DNA of 15,743 nucleotides. It comes from an uncultured Bacteroidales bacterium (GTDB lineage Bacteria; Bacteroidota; Bacteroidia; Bacteroidales; Bacteroidaceae). The stretch lies in the NCBI GenBank assembly GCA_947367415.1, contig CANBEE010000029.1, positions 1 through 15,743 of the forward strand, written 5' to 3'. The notes under the pieces are model-generated. The model was not told the DNA's origin and did not search any database. It saw only the letters and a list, made by a program, of their open reading frames with translations. Position numbers and translations under genes: made by a program. Shown here piece after piece: positions 1-7,161 of the stretch (position 1 is its first letter; each line of letters begins with the position of its first letter).

Positions 1-3000
1 GGCCCCAGTCGGCGGTGTAGTGATTGTCGGGCGTAGTGGCCTGCTCGGTGAGTGTCCAAAGCGTGCGGCCTGAGAGGTCGAACACCTCGAACTTCACCGT
101 TACCTCTGTCTCGGGACGGTCGTGGGTGAGCATGAAGGTGGTGTGTTCGCGGGCTGGGCTATGCGTGGTTGTCACCTCAAGGATGCGTGGGCGCAATCCC
201 TTCACTACCTCAAAGTCTACGGTTACGGTGGTGGCATTGTTCATCATGTCCCAAGCGCGGAACATCAGTGTGTGCATGCCCTCGCTCAGCTCGGGGAGGC
301 GGTACGATACGGTGCCGCGGGTGTAGTCGCCCATCTCAGAGGTGTAGTAGTTGTTGAGGTTATAGGTGAGCGATGCCTCGCCATCGATGATGGCTATGAG
401 GTCGTGCCCGATGCCGTTGCCCACGGTGTTGATGCCGTCGGGGTCCTCGAGCATCACCAGCAGGTGGGGTGTCTCGTTCACTTGGTCGCCGGTGACGAAG
501 TCGGGTGAGTTGAGATACAGCTCTACCTTGGGGCCGAGGCTGTCGTTGACCAGTCCGTCGGCTGTGCCGCCCAGTAGGAATTGGTTGAACATGCCCTTGG
601 CTTCGCGGTCGTGGGCATCGCTCACGGCATAGAGGTTGATGAGGCCGCTCTTCAGTGAGTAGTTGATGTCCATGGGCACTCGGAAGGTGAAGGTGAACTC
701 TCCGTTGCGCACCGAGTCGCCACCCATGAAGAGGGTCTTCGTGCGTTCTCTATAGCTGAATGGCTGCGATGCACTGCCTGCGTTGTTGCGGCAGTTGACA
801 ATCTCTATGTTGTCAAACACGGTGGCGTGCATCACTCCAGTGAAGTCCGATGCTTGGGTGCCGTCGAGCGTGGTCACGTGGCCCTTGACACTGACACGGG
901 CACCTGCTTTCAGCGTGATGTCCTCTTTTCCCGCTGTGCTGATACCGTTGACCTCGTCAATCACCATGTTGTAGTCGGTGTTGCCCACGATGAGTGCGGG
1001 GTCGCCCAGGAGGGCGTAGTTGAGCTTGTTCTCGCTCATGTCCTGCAACGAGCCGTTGGTGGTGGTGATGAGGCTGCATTTGGCCAAGCGTATGGCATCG
1101 CCCAGGCTGTAGCGTCGGTTGTGCTCGTCGCGGGCAAAGGCATACTTCGAGAAGAAGTAGTTGATGCGGCGGTTCTGGTCGGAGAAGGTGGTGCGCGTAG
1201 AGGTCATCAGAGCGATGGCTCCTCCCTTGGGGTTGAGGAAAGCATACTCGCCGAACGAGGTCGTGGAGTTGTCGAACGGGCTGATGTCGCACGATACCGT
1301 CACCCACACTGGCAGACGGGGCGAGGTGAGCTGCTCCATGTCGGTCTTGCTGATGACCATCTCGTGGGACAGCACGTCGGGGCTGCCATGACCGCTGTAG
1401 TTGACCATCAGGGCACCTTCGTTGAGCAGCTCGAGCAGGCGCTTGCGCACGGTGGGGTAGCTGTGTCCGGTGGCGGTCACCTCCATGGGGTAGGTGTCCC
1501 AGTAGATGCGCTTTACCATATAGTCGGGGTAGTTTCCTTCGAGCATGAGTGCCACTTGTTCGGCATCGCTCATGTGCTGGTTGTTGTCGCCGTCGTCGCC
1601 CAGCATGAGAATCGTGTTCTTCCACGCTCCGGCATTGGCGTTGTCCATGTAGGTGATGACCTTATCGACGGCATCGCGTGCTTGCGCTACGCTGGTCACG
1701 GGGAAGCGTCCCACGCCGATGTCTACCTTGTCGAGGAGCAGGCGCTTGCCTTCGCCATCGTCGAGTAGGCCGAAGTAGTCCTCCATCACATACGATGAGG
1801 TGGCGCTGAATGAGCTGACGGCCTCGAAGCACAAGAGGTAATCGTCGGGCGATTGGCCCTTCCAGGCCGATGACAGCATACGGTTGTCCCAAGCGGCATC
1901 ACCGAACAGCAGCAGGTACTTGGGGGCGTCGGCCATCGTCTCGGCACGGTCGTACAGCATCTTCAGGTAACGGCGGTAGGCCGTGGCGTCGGGCGTACCC
2001 GAGGAGAACTCGTTGTATATCTCGTCGGCACGCACCACCTTCACTCTGAGTCCGCTGCGTGTGCGGTGTGCCTTGGCCAAGCGCTCGGCTTGTGCGGTGA
2101 GCTTGCCGCTCGATGGCACGATGATGATATAGTCCATCGGCTCCGTAGCATGCAGGTCTTGATTGGCCACCTCGCCCACCATCTCGGGGATGGGGTAGTC
2201 GCTTTCGGTGCCAACGGCAATGAACATATCACCGTGTGTTCCGTTGGCCGTAAAGGTATTCGTCGTCTTGTCGAAGGGAATCAGACTTATCGAGGTGGCG
2301 TCGGTAACGCGCCATACGACCGTATGTTCATCACCCCATATGCCTACATCGTAGGTGTGGATGCCTTCGCTGGTGGCGTAGAAGGGACCACCTCCTCCTA
2401 CTGTGTTGTACTTCATGTAGTTGAGTTGCCAATAGTCGAGACGACCCGATGTGCCTGCTGGGCGGTTATGAGTCAGTGTCAGCGTATGGTTACCGATAGC
2501 ACCGCCTAATGTCTTCGTGTCGATCGTGTAGCTGCGCGTAGTACTTGACGCTTCGCTATGTCGACCTGTTGGGCTGAGCGTAAGGGTACCCAGCGTGGTG
2601 CTGTCTATGGCCACGGACACGGTAGTGCTGCTACTGCCATTGTGGGTGAAGCAGACATCGAGTACGGCCTTTTCGGGAGCATAGCTGAGGAAATCCAATG
2701 GGTAGCGCTTTTTGTTGCCGCCTGCATAGTCGTAGCTGTCTACCAGTTGGCGTCCTCCGTGGAACCAGGCATAGTCGTCCACCTCGTATAATACATAGGC
2801 TGGTGTCGATTGAATGACAGGCTCCACTGCAGGGAGCGAATCCTCGCGGACAAATGTGGCCGGTTCGCCCTCCGCTCCGTCCGTCAAGAAGTAGTAGCCA
2901 TACTCGGAATAGGGATTGCGGGTATGTGTGAAGGTGTTGTCGCTTTGCAACGTCCACTTTATGGGACCATTGGCGTAGAAAAGCAAGCGGTGATTGTCCG

Positions 3001-3646
3001 TATGCAACAGAGGTACCTCGCAGAGGTCGTCAATCCACGAGTCGGTGTCGCTCTCCGAGAGCGGATGACCACCGTACCCAAAGAGGCGTACCTTGCTAGG
3101 GTCGTTGAAGCCCATGTTTTTGAGGTGAGTGTGGGGGAGCATGTGGATGCCATTATCTGCCACGCGCAGCTTTACCCAGCGGCCTTTGCTTAATTGGGAA
3201 TGGGCGACCTCTTTTTTTTGTTCTTGGGAGGCGGCTCTCATGTTGGCTTTTGCTGCAGGAGGGGTGCTCTCTACCTTCAAGGTAAAGTTAGCGATCTTCT
3301 GATACTGCCCGTCGCGCCAGATGATGGGAGTGAATGATATGTCCAACTGTCCACGCTTGGCACTGATGCCTTTGTATACATCCAACTTTGGCCATTCGGG
3401 GAGTCCTGCCTCGGCGGGCAGGCGAAAGCGGGCTGTCTCCTCTGCCGTGAGCGGCTTCAGCTCGGGGTATTCGATGGCGACGCTGTAGGTGTGTTCTGCG
3501 TGGTCGTAGCCGAGGTCGATGCTGTGGGTATACACCGGTGTCACCGTGTCCTGCGCATAGGTTGCCCAGTCCACCTCCAGCTCATTTTGCGCTTTTGCAG
3601 GCAGTAGCGCGAGAAGCAATATGGATAGTAATAGATGTCGTGTCAT
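1..3646 (-). CDS. porU: Type IX secretion system sortase PorU (C25 gingipain-like peptidase), C-terminus cut by window edge
   Basis: The frame is open for 1215 codons from the ATG at 3646 to the window edge. Residues 1-19 form a signal peptide with a hydrophobic core and an AKA cleavage site before Gln20. A beta-rich N-terminal region follows, then a caspase-like gingipain domain at about residues 500-885. That domain holds His753 in an SGHG motif and Cys786 in VSCD. The 33-residue spacing equals that of the RgpB catalytic pair (His211/Cys244), and in P. gingivalis PorU the catalytic Cys is, as I recall, Cys690. A C-terminal beta domain starts near residue 1150 (PRILEVTTTHSPAREHT) and is cut off, probably by some 40-60 residues. 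In the family, PorU sits on the outer membrane, removes the C-terminal signal of type IX cargo and attaches A-LPS to it. The gene lies 104 bases after the lipoprotein gene on the same strand. PorV often follows porU and would lie off the left edge. Confidence 0.93.
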   Translation of the reverse strand, partial: MTRHLLLSILLLALLPAKAQNELEVDWATYAQDTVTPVYTHSIDLGYDHAEHTYSVAIEYPELKPLTAEETARFRLPAEAGLPEWPKLDVYKGISAKRGQLDISFTPIIWRDGQYQKIANFTLKVESTPPAAKANMRAASQEQKKEVAHSQLSKGRWVKLRVADNGIHMLPHTHLKNMGFNDPSKVRLFGYGGHPLSESDTDSWIDDLCEVPLLHTDNHRLLFYANGPIKWTLQSDNTFTHTRNPYSEYGYYFLTDGAEGEPATFVREDSLPAVEPVIQSTPAYVLYEVDDYAWFHGGRQLVDSYDYAGGNKKRYPLDFLSYAPEKAVLDVCFTHNGSSSTTVSVAIDSTTLGTLTLSPTGRHSEASSTTRSYTIDTKTLGGAIGNHTLTLTHNRPAGTSGRLDYWQLNYMKYNTVGGGGPFYATSEGIHTYDVGIWGDEHTVVWRVTDATSISLIPFDKTTNTFTANGTHGDMFIAVGTESDYPIPEMVGEVANQDLHATEPMDYIIIVPSSGKLTAQAERLAKAHRTRSGLRVKVVRADEIYNEFSSGTPDATAYRRYLKMLYDRAETMADAPKYLLLFGDAAWDNRMLSSAWKGQSPDDYLLCFEAVSSFSATSSYVMEDYFGLLDDGEGKRLLLDKVDIGVGRFPVTSVAQARDAVDKVITYMDNANAGAWKNTILMLGDDGDNNQHMSDAEQVALMLEGNYPDYMVKRIYWDTYPMEVTATGHSYPTVRKRLLELLNEGALMVNYSGHGSPDVLSHEMVISKTDMEQLTSPRLPVWVTVSCDISPFDNSTTSFGEYAFLNPKGGAIALMTSTRTTFSDQNRRINYFFSKYAFARDEHNRRYSLGDAIRLAKCSLITTTNGSLQDMSENKLNYALLGDPALIVGNTDYNMVIDEVNGISTAGKEDITLKAGARVSVKGHVTTLDGTQASDFTGVMHATVFDNIEIVNCRNNAGSASQPFSYRERTKTLFMGGDSVRNGEFTFTFRVPMDINYSLKSGLINLYAVSDAHDREAKGMFNQFLLGGTADGLVNDSLGPKVELYLNSPDFVTGDQVNETPHLLVMLEDPDGINTVGNGIGHDLIAIIDGEASLTYNLNNYYTSEMGDYTRGTVSYRLPELSEGMHTLMFRAWDMMNNATTVTVDFEVVKGLRPRILEVTTTHSPAREHTTFMLTHDRPETEVTVKFEVFDLSGRTLWTLTEQATTPDNHYTADWG

Positions 3647-3649
3647 AGT

Positions 3650-3665
3650 TTTATTACATAATAAA
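3650..3665. repeat. 16-base A+T palindrome just before the porU start
   Basis: TTTATTA and TAATAAA flank two central bases. The palindrome ends three bases before the porU ATG on the minus strand, where the ribosome would bind. It could fold over the initiation region or bind a dimeric protein. A palindrome this short and A+T rich can also arise by chance, so a regulatory role is only a suggestion. Confidence 0.3.
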
Positions 3666-3736
3666 CGTGACGTAAGCTTCTTTATTGTGTTACTGCCTCC
3701 TTGGCGTTTGCCCCAATAGCATCATGTCTTGCTCCT

Positions 3737-3750
3737 ATGCCCTAAGGCAT
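3737..3750 (-). other. Small hairpin directly after the lipoprotein stop codon
   Basis: ATGCC and GGCAT form a 5-bp stem with a four-base loop, starting right after the TGA of the lipoprotein gene (3751-3753). No T-run follows on the minus strand, so it is not a good intrinsic terminator. It may mark the boundary between the lipoprotein gene and porU, or mean nothing. Confidence 0.25.
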
Positions 3751-4578
3751 TCACTTGACGGAGTCATTGCTCATACGGCAGCTGATGAACTCTATCTGAC
3801 GCTTCAGCTCGTCCTGCTGCTTCTCAAGCTGTTTGACGGTACGTATGACTGAACCCAATCGGCTTACCTGCACGAGGACCTCGCTGTCGGCTATGCTGAG
3901 GGGTAGGGCAGCCTTACCCTTATTTCCTATGAGAGTGACCTTGACAGATTTGCCGTTCAGGCTGGCAAGGAAGTTGGCCGCATTGTCCAGCCCCTCGGTG
4001 GGGAAGTCTACTCGCTCGGTACGTCCCATTGCATTGCTTGTGGCATATGCTGGCTCCGAAGCCTTCAACTCTACGTAGCTGTCGTCGTTGGTGCTGATGC
4101 GCAGGGTGTGTGCTTCAATGGGCTTGCCATGGTGGAAGACGATGAGCGACGATGTGCCCTCCTCGCTGGTCTGCGGGCGCATGTAGCTGCGACCTACATT
4201 CTTCTCCGTGCTGTGGCGTGGGGCATAGTAGTGACCTATGTCCTCGTAGCGCGGGTCTTTGTCGAGTTTCAGCCCTTGGGTGAGTGGCTCTATGTTTGCT
4301 CTCACGGCAGTGAGGCTGCTGTCGATGTAGTGCAGTCCTATGCGTGTCTCGTCCAGCTCGATGCGTTGGTGTAGGCATATGGCCTGTTTCCTTGTATCAA
4401 ACTCCTTGGGATATAGCTCTCTGATGCTGTCGAGCTGTAGCTTGGCCTTGCTGTATTCTTGGTGCTGGTATGCTTGTGTGGCGCGCTGCAGCAATGCTTG
4501 AGCCTCTTGCTGCTCCTTGTTGCCACATCCTGCTATGAGTAGTATTGCAGTGGTAAGAATGATGTTTCTCTTTCTCAT
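3751..4578 (-). CDS. Lipoprotein of unknown function with helical-repeat N-terminus and C-terminal coiled coil
   Basis: The product has 275 residues. It begins with a basic, hydrophobic signal ending in a lipobox, LIAGC, so Cys18 is the likely lipidated residue. The next residues (GNKEQQE) are charged, which in Bacteroidetes can favour export to the cell surface, but they do not clearly match the known export signals. Residues about 25-75 look like one or two TPR-type helical hairpins (AYQHQEYSKAKLQLDSI). The middle is polar and beta-like, and residues about 240-266 (KQLEKQQDELKRQIEF) look like a coiled coil. I do not recognise the family. It lies upstream of porU on the same strand with a 104-base gap, so co-transcription is possible and a link to type IX secretion or the outer membrane can be guessed but is not shown. 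The gene faces away from cca. Confidence 0.85.
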   Translation of the reverse strand: MRKRNIILTTAILLIAGCGNKEQQEAQALLQRATQAYQHQEYSKAKLQLDSIRELYPKEFDTRKQAICLHQRIELDETRIGLHYIDSSLTAVRANIEPLTQGLKLDKDPRYEDIGHYYAPRHSTEKNVGRSYMRPQTSEEGTSSLIVFHHGKPIEAHTLRISTNDDSYVELKASEPAYATSNAMGRTERVDFPTEGLDNAANFLASLNGKSVKVTLIGNKGKAALPLSIADSEVLVQVSRLGSVIRTVKQLEKQQDELKRQIEFISCRMSNDSVK

Positions 4579-4778
4579 GTCGTGTATGGATATATTTTAC
4601 CTGTTTGTGGTGTAAAAGTAGTGTTATTATTCCATATTTAATAGCAATATCGCCGAAAAAGTGAAAAGCTTTGGCAAGAAACGAAGAAAAACAGTTTTTT
4701 TTGAGTAATTTCGCAAGGTTTTTGTGAACATGAAAAGTGGCTTGGTGCAAACCGTAGCCAATTATATAGCTTATTTCT
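4579..4778. promoter_or_regulatory. Divergent intergenic region between the lipoprotein gene and cca
   Basis: These 200 A+T-rich bases separate two divergent genes and must hold the promoters for both. I found no perfect Bacteroidetes promoter (TTTG, about 20 bases, TAnnTTTG) on either strand. Near matches to the -7 element are TAATTTCG at 4706-4713 (plus) and TACTTTTA at 4613-4620 (minus), both without a convincing -33 element at the right spacing. An eight-T run with G (4696-4703) is notable but unassigned. Confidence 0.45.
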
Positions 4779-6215
4779 ATGAAACATATATCTCCCGAAG
4801 AGCTGAAAGCGATGTTCGACACGAAGCTGTTTCACCTTATTGGCACTACTGCCGATGAGTTGGGCCTTGAATGCTACGTAGTAGGCGGCTATGTGCGCGA
4901 CCTCTATCTGGAGCGTCCCTCCAAGGATATTGATGTGGTGGTCGTAGGTAGCGGTATCGCCATGGCTGAAGCGCTGCGCAAGAAGCTTGGCCGGGGTGCT
5001 CATGTGAGCATCTTCCGCAATTTTGGCACTGCACAGCTCAAGTGGCGCGACATGGAGGTAGAGTTCGTGGGGGCTCGCAAGGAATCCTACACCCACGACT
5101 CGCGTAAGCCCATCGTGGAGGACGGCACCCTGGAGGACGACCAGAACCGCCGCGACTTCACCATCAATGCGCTCGCCGTATGCCTTAATGCAGAGCGCTT
5201 CGGTCAGCTTACCGACCCCTTTAACGGACTTCTCGATATGGAGGACCGCCTCATTTGCACGCCGCTCGACCCCGATGTCACCTTCAGCGATGACCCCCTG
5301 CGCATGATGCGCTGCATACGTTTTGCCACGCAGCTCAACTTCTATATTGAGGAGGAAACCTTCGAATCGCTCACACGCAATGCCGAGCGCATCAAGATTA
5401 TCTCCAAGGAGCGCATCATTGATGAGCTTAACAAAATTATTGCTTCGCCTGTCCCATCCAAGGGATTTGTGGAACTTGACCGCAGTGGGCTCCTTCCCCT
5501 CATCTTCCCCGAACTGGCAGCATTGCAGGGCGTGGAAATCATGAACGGGCGAGCCCATAAGGATAACTTCTACCATACACTCGAAGTGCTCGACAACATA
5601 GCTAGTCACACCGACAACTTGTGGCTGCGTTGGGCTGCATTGCTCCACGACATCGGCAAGCCGCGCACCAAGCGCTGGGACCCACGCTTGGGATGGACCT
5701 TTCACAACCACAACTTCATCGGAGAGAAGATGATACCCAACATCTTCCGCAACATGAAGCTGCCGATGAACGAGAAGATGAAGTATGTGCAGAAACTCGT
5801 GGGACTCCACATGCGTCCCATCGTCATTGCCGATGAGGAGGTGACCGACAGCGCAGTGCGCCGTCTGCTCTTTGAGGCGGGCGACGACATCGACGACCTG
5901 ATGCTCCTGTGCGAGGCCGACATCACCTCGAAGAACGAACTGCGTAAGCAGCGTTTCCTTGATAACTTCCGTCTCGTGCGCGTCAAGCTCAAGGATCTCG
6001 AGGAACGTGACCGAATACGTAACTTCCAGCCCCCTGTTGATGGCGACGAGATCATGCGTACCTTCGGCCTCACCCCCTGTGCTGAAGTGGGAGCACTCAA
6101 AAGCAGCATCAAGGACGCTATCCTCGACGGTATCATTCCCAACGAGCACGATGCTGCCTACGAATACATGATGAAGAAGGCTCGTGAGATGGGACTGAGT
6201 AAAGTGGACAGTTGA
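4779..6215 (+). CDS. cca: CCA tRNA nucleotidyltransferase (class II) with HD domain
   Basis: The product has 478 residues and the class II nucleotidyltransferase order of motifs. These are GGYVRD at residues 36-41, the metal-binding Asp pair D50/D52 in KDID, RRDFTINALA at 124-133 for base recognition, and DDPLRMMR at 171-178. A C-terminal HD domain follows, with His266 in HTLEV, H290-D291 in LLHDIGKP, and further histidines at 309-311. In the family this enzyme builds or repairs the 3' CCA end of tRNAs using CTP and ATP in the cytoplasm, and HD-bearing members can also have phosphohydrolase activity. The ATG at 4779 begins MKHISPEELK, a normal N-terminus. The stop codon (6213-6215) lies inside a heptamer repeat array, so the last residues (SKVDS) are encoded by it. 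A 542-residue open frame on the opposite strand is a shadow of this gene. Confidence 0.96.
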   Translation: MKHISPEELKAMFDTKLFHLIGTTADELGLECYVVGGYVRDLYLERPSKDIDVVVVGSGIAMAEALRKKLGRGAHVSIFRNFGTAQLKWRDMEVEFVGARKESYTHDSRKPIVEDGTLEDDQNRRDFTINALAVCLNAERFGQLTDPFNGLLDMEDRLICTPLDPDVTFSDDPLRMMRCIRFATQLNFYIEEETFESLTRNAERIKIISKERIIDELNKIIASPVPSKGFVELDRSGLLPLIFPELAALQGVEIMNGRAHKDNFYHTLEVLDNIASHTDNLWLRWAALLHDIGKPRTKRWDPRLGWTFHNHNFIGEKMIPNIFRNMKLPMNEKMKYVQKLVGLHMRPIVIADEEVTDSAVRRLLFEAGDDIDDLMLLCEADITSKNELRKQRFLDNFRLVRVKLKDLEERDRIRNFQPPVDGDEIMRTFGLTPCAEVGALKSSIKDAILDGIIPNEHDAAYEYMMKKAREMGLSKVDS

Positions 6216-6232
6216 AAGATGAAAGTGGAAAG
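6198..6232 (+). repeat. Degenerate heptamer array at the cca 3' end
   Basis: Five consecutive seven-base units end in AAAG or ACAG; the best are TTGAAAG (6212-6218) and ATGAAAG (6219-6225). The array covers the last codons and the TGA stop of cca. Part of it, 6207-6225, is inverted at 6296-6314 with 18 of 19 positions matching. Confidence 0.6.
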
Positions 6233-6275
6233 TATTCTCCATCCGGCTGACTGCTTTCATTTCCAAACGGTCAAA

Positions 6276-6317
6276 TCAGAACTCAAAACCATCACCTTTC
6301 ATCTTTTAACTGTCAAC
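6276..6317 (-). repeat. Degenerate heptamer array, inverted, before the AlbA_2 gene
   Basis: Six consecutive seven-base units each end in C on the plus strand, for example TTTCATC, TTTTAAC and TGTCAAC. The stretch 6296-6314 is the reverse complement of 6207-6225 except for one position, which would be a G-U pair in the plus-strand RNA. The two arrays bracket a loop of about 70 bases between cca and the next start codon at 6326. Confidence 0.5.
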
Positions 6318-6325
6318 TAAACAAA

Positions 6326-6952
6326 GTGCTTCACCATCTTATCGCCGAAGGCGAACACCAGCAGCAGGATTTCAAGTATGAAATCTCCGATGCACGCAAG
6401 ATTGCGCGCACCCTCTCGGCCTTTGCCAATACCGACGGAGGTCGTCTGCTCATTGGCGTGAAAGACAATGGTAAGATAGCTGGTGTACGTAGCGATGAGG
6501 AAATTTATATGGTCGAGGCTGCTGCCTCGCTCTATTGTATTCCACCTGTAGAGTGTCGCATGAGCATTCACCGTGAAGAGGGGCATAACGTTGTCATTGC
6601 TGAGGTCGACGCCGTGGAACGTCCACCCGTATGTGCTCGGCTCGATGACGGCAAGCTCTGTGCCTTCGTCCGTATAGCCGATGAGAACATCGTGGCTACA
6701 CCCGTACAGATGGCTCTCTGGCGTGAAGCTACCGATGAAGTCGGCACCCTACTCCCCTTCACTCCACGCGAGCAAGCCTTGCTGCAGATCCTCACCGAGG
6801 CTCCCGAGCCTCTCACACTCAATCGCTTCACCCGCCTTGGTCGCCTCCCTCGCCACCGTGCCGTACGCCTGCTTGCCCAATTCATCCGTTTCGGCCTCAT
6901 CGAGCAACGCTTCGTAGCCCACACTTTCGTCTATACAGCTGTGGAACCTTAA
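6326..6952 (+). CDS. AlbA_2 / Schlafen-like putative ATP-binding protein with C-terminal winged helix
   Basis: The product has 208 residues and a GTG start; no ATG lies in frame nearby upstream. The start gives LHHLIAEGEHQQQDFK, the usual N-terminus of this family (COG2865-like). Residues 10-17 (EHQQQDFK) and 32-49 (AFANTDGG, then LLIGVKDNG) are the AlbA_2 signatures. Residues about 140-205 look like a winged helix (TPREQALLQILTEAPEPLTL, then RLLAQFIRFGLIEQRF). The domain is annotated as a putative DNA- or nucleotide-binding module, and small stand-alone members are common in Bacteroidales, but a specific role is not established. It follows cca by 110 bases on the same strand, through a pair of inverted heptamer arrays, so it may be co-transcribed with cca. 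A link to tRNA metabolism is speculation. Confidence 0.85.
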   Translation: MLHHLIAEGEHQQQDFKYEISDARKIARTLSAFANTDGGRLLIGVKDNGKIAGVRSDEEIYMVEAAASLYCIPPVECRMSIHREEGHNVVIAEVDAVERPPVCARLDDGKLCAFVRIADENIVATPVQMALWREATDEVGTLLPFTPREQALLQILTEAPEPLTLNRFTRLGRLPRHRAVRLLAQFIRFGLIEQRFVAHTFVYTAVEP

Positions 6953-6966
6953 TGCTGCGTATTCCT

Positions 6967-6983
6967 ATGAGCATAATGCTCAT
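6967..6983. repeat. Near-perfect 17-base palindrome after the AlbA_2 gene
   Basis: ATGAGCAT and ATGCTCAT flank a single A, giving a perfect 8-bp inverted repeat 14 bases after the AlbA_2 stop codon. There is no T-run behind it. It could be an operator-like site or a 3'-end stabilising structure. Confidence 0.4.
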
Positions 6984-7068
6984 GCTAGCAAACCTGTTTT
7001 GTTGGCTATAAGAATTTATGGCTTCATCTCCGATGAATAGGCTGAGGATGAAGTGATGCTATATAGAG

Positions 7069-7110
7069 AAATCACCCATAGCAGACTGAAGAATCTGTTA
7101 TGGGAGATTT
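7069..7110 (+). other. Strong RNA hairpin in the convergent gap
   Basis: AAATCACCCATAGCAGA (7069-7085) and TCTGTTATGGGAGATTT (7094-7110) pair over 17 positions with one A-A mismatch and one G-U pair, around an eight-base loop. The wobble pairs only in the plus-strand RNA; the minus-strand RNA would have a C-A mismatch there. The hairpin sits in the 209-base gap between two convergent genes. No long T-tract follows, so it is a poor classic terminator. It may be a transcript-end structure or part of a small RNA. A smaller 7-bp inverted repeat (7022-7028 with 7047-7053) lies just before it. I see no gene in this gap. Confidence 0.5.
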
Positions 7111-7161
7111 GATTCATGAAATGCAGCCAGACTAGGCTTTATGTGTGTTTCGTTGCTCTTA

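Noticed and set aside
827..1768. A 313-residue plus-strand frame over porU
   Set aside because: It is antisense to the gingipain-like catalytic domain and reads as low-complexity Val/His/Gly-rich sequence without motifs.
4638..6266. A 542-residue open frame on the minus strand opposite cca
   Set aside because: It lies antisense to a gene with all CCA-enzyme motifs, shows no recognisable domain, and arises from codon bias in the real gene.
7069..7110. Intrinsic terminator
   Set aside because: The stem is good but no T-run follows on either strand, so I list it as a hairpin only.
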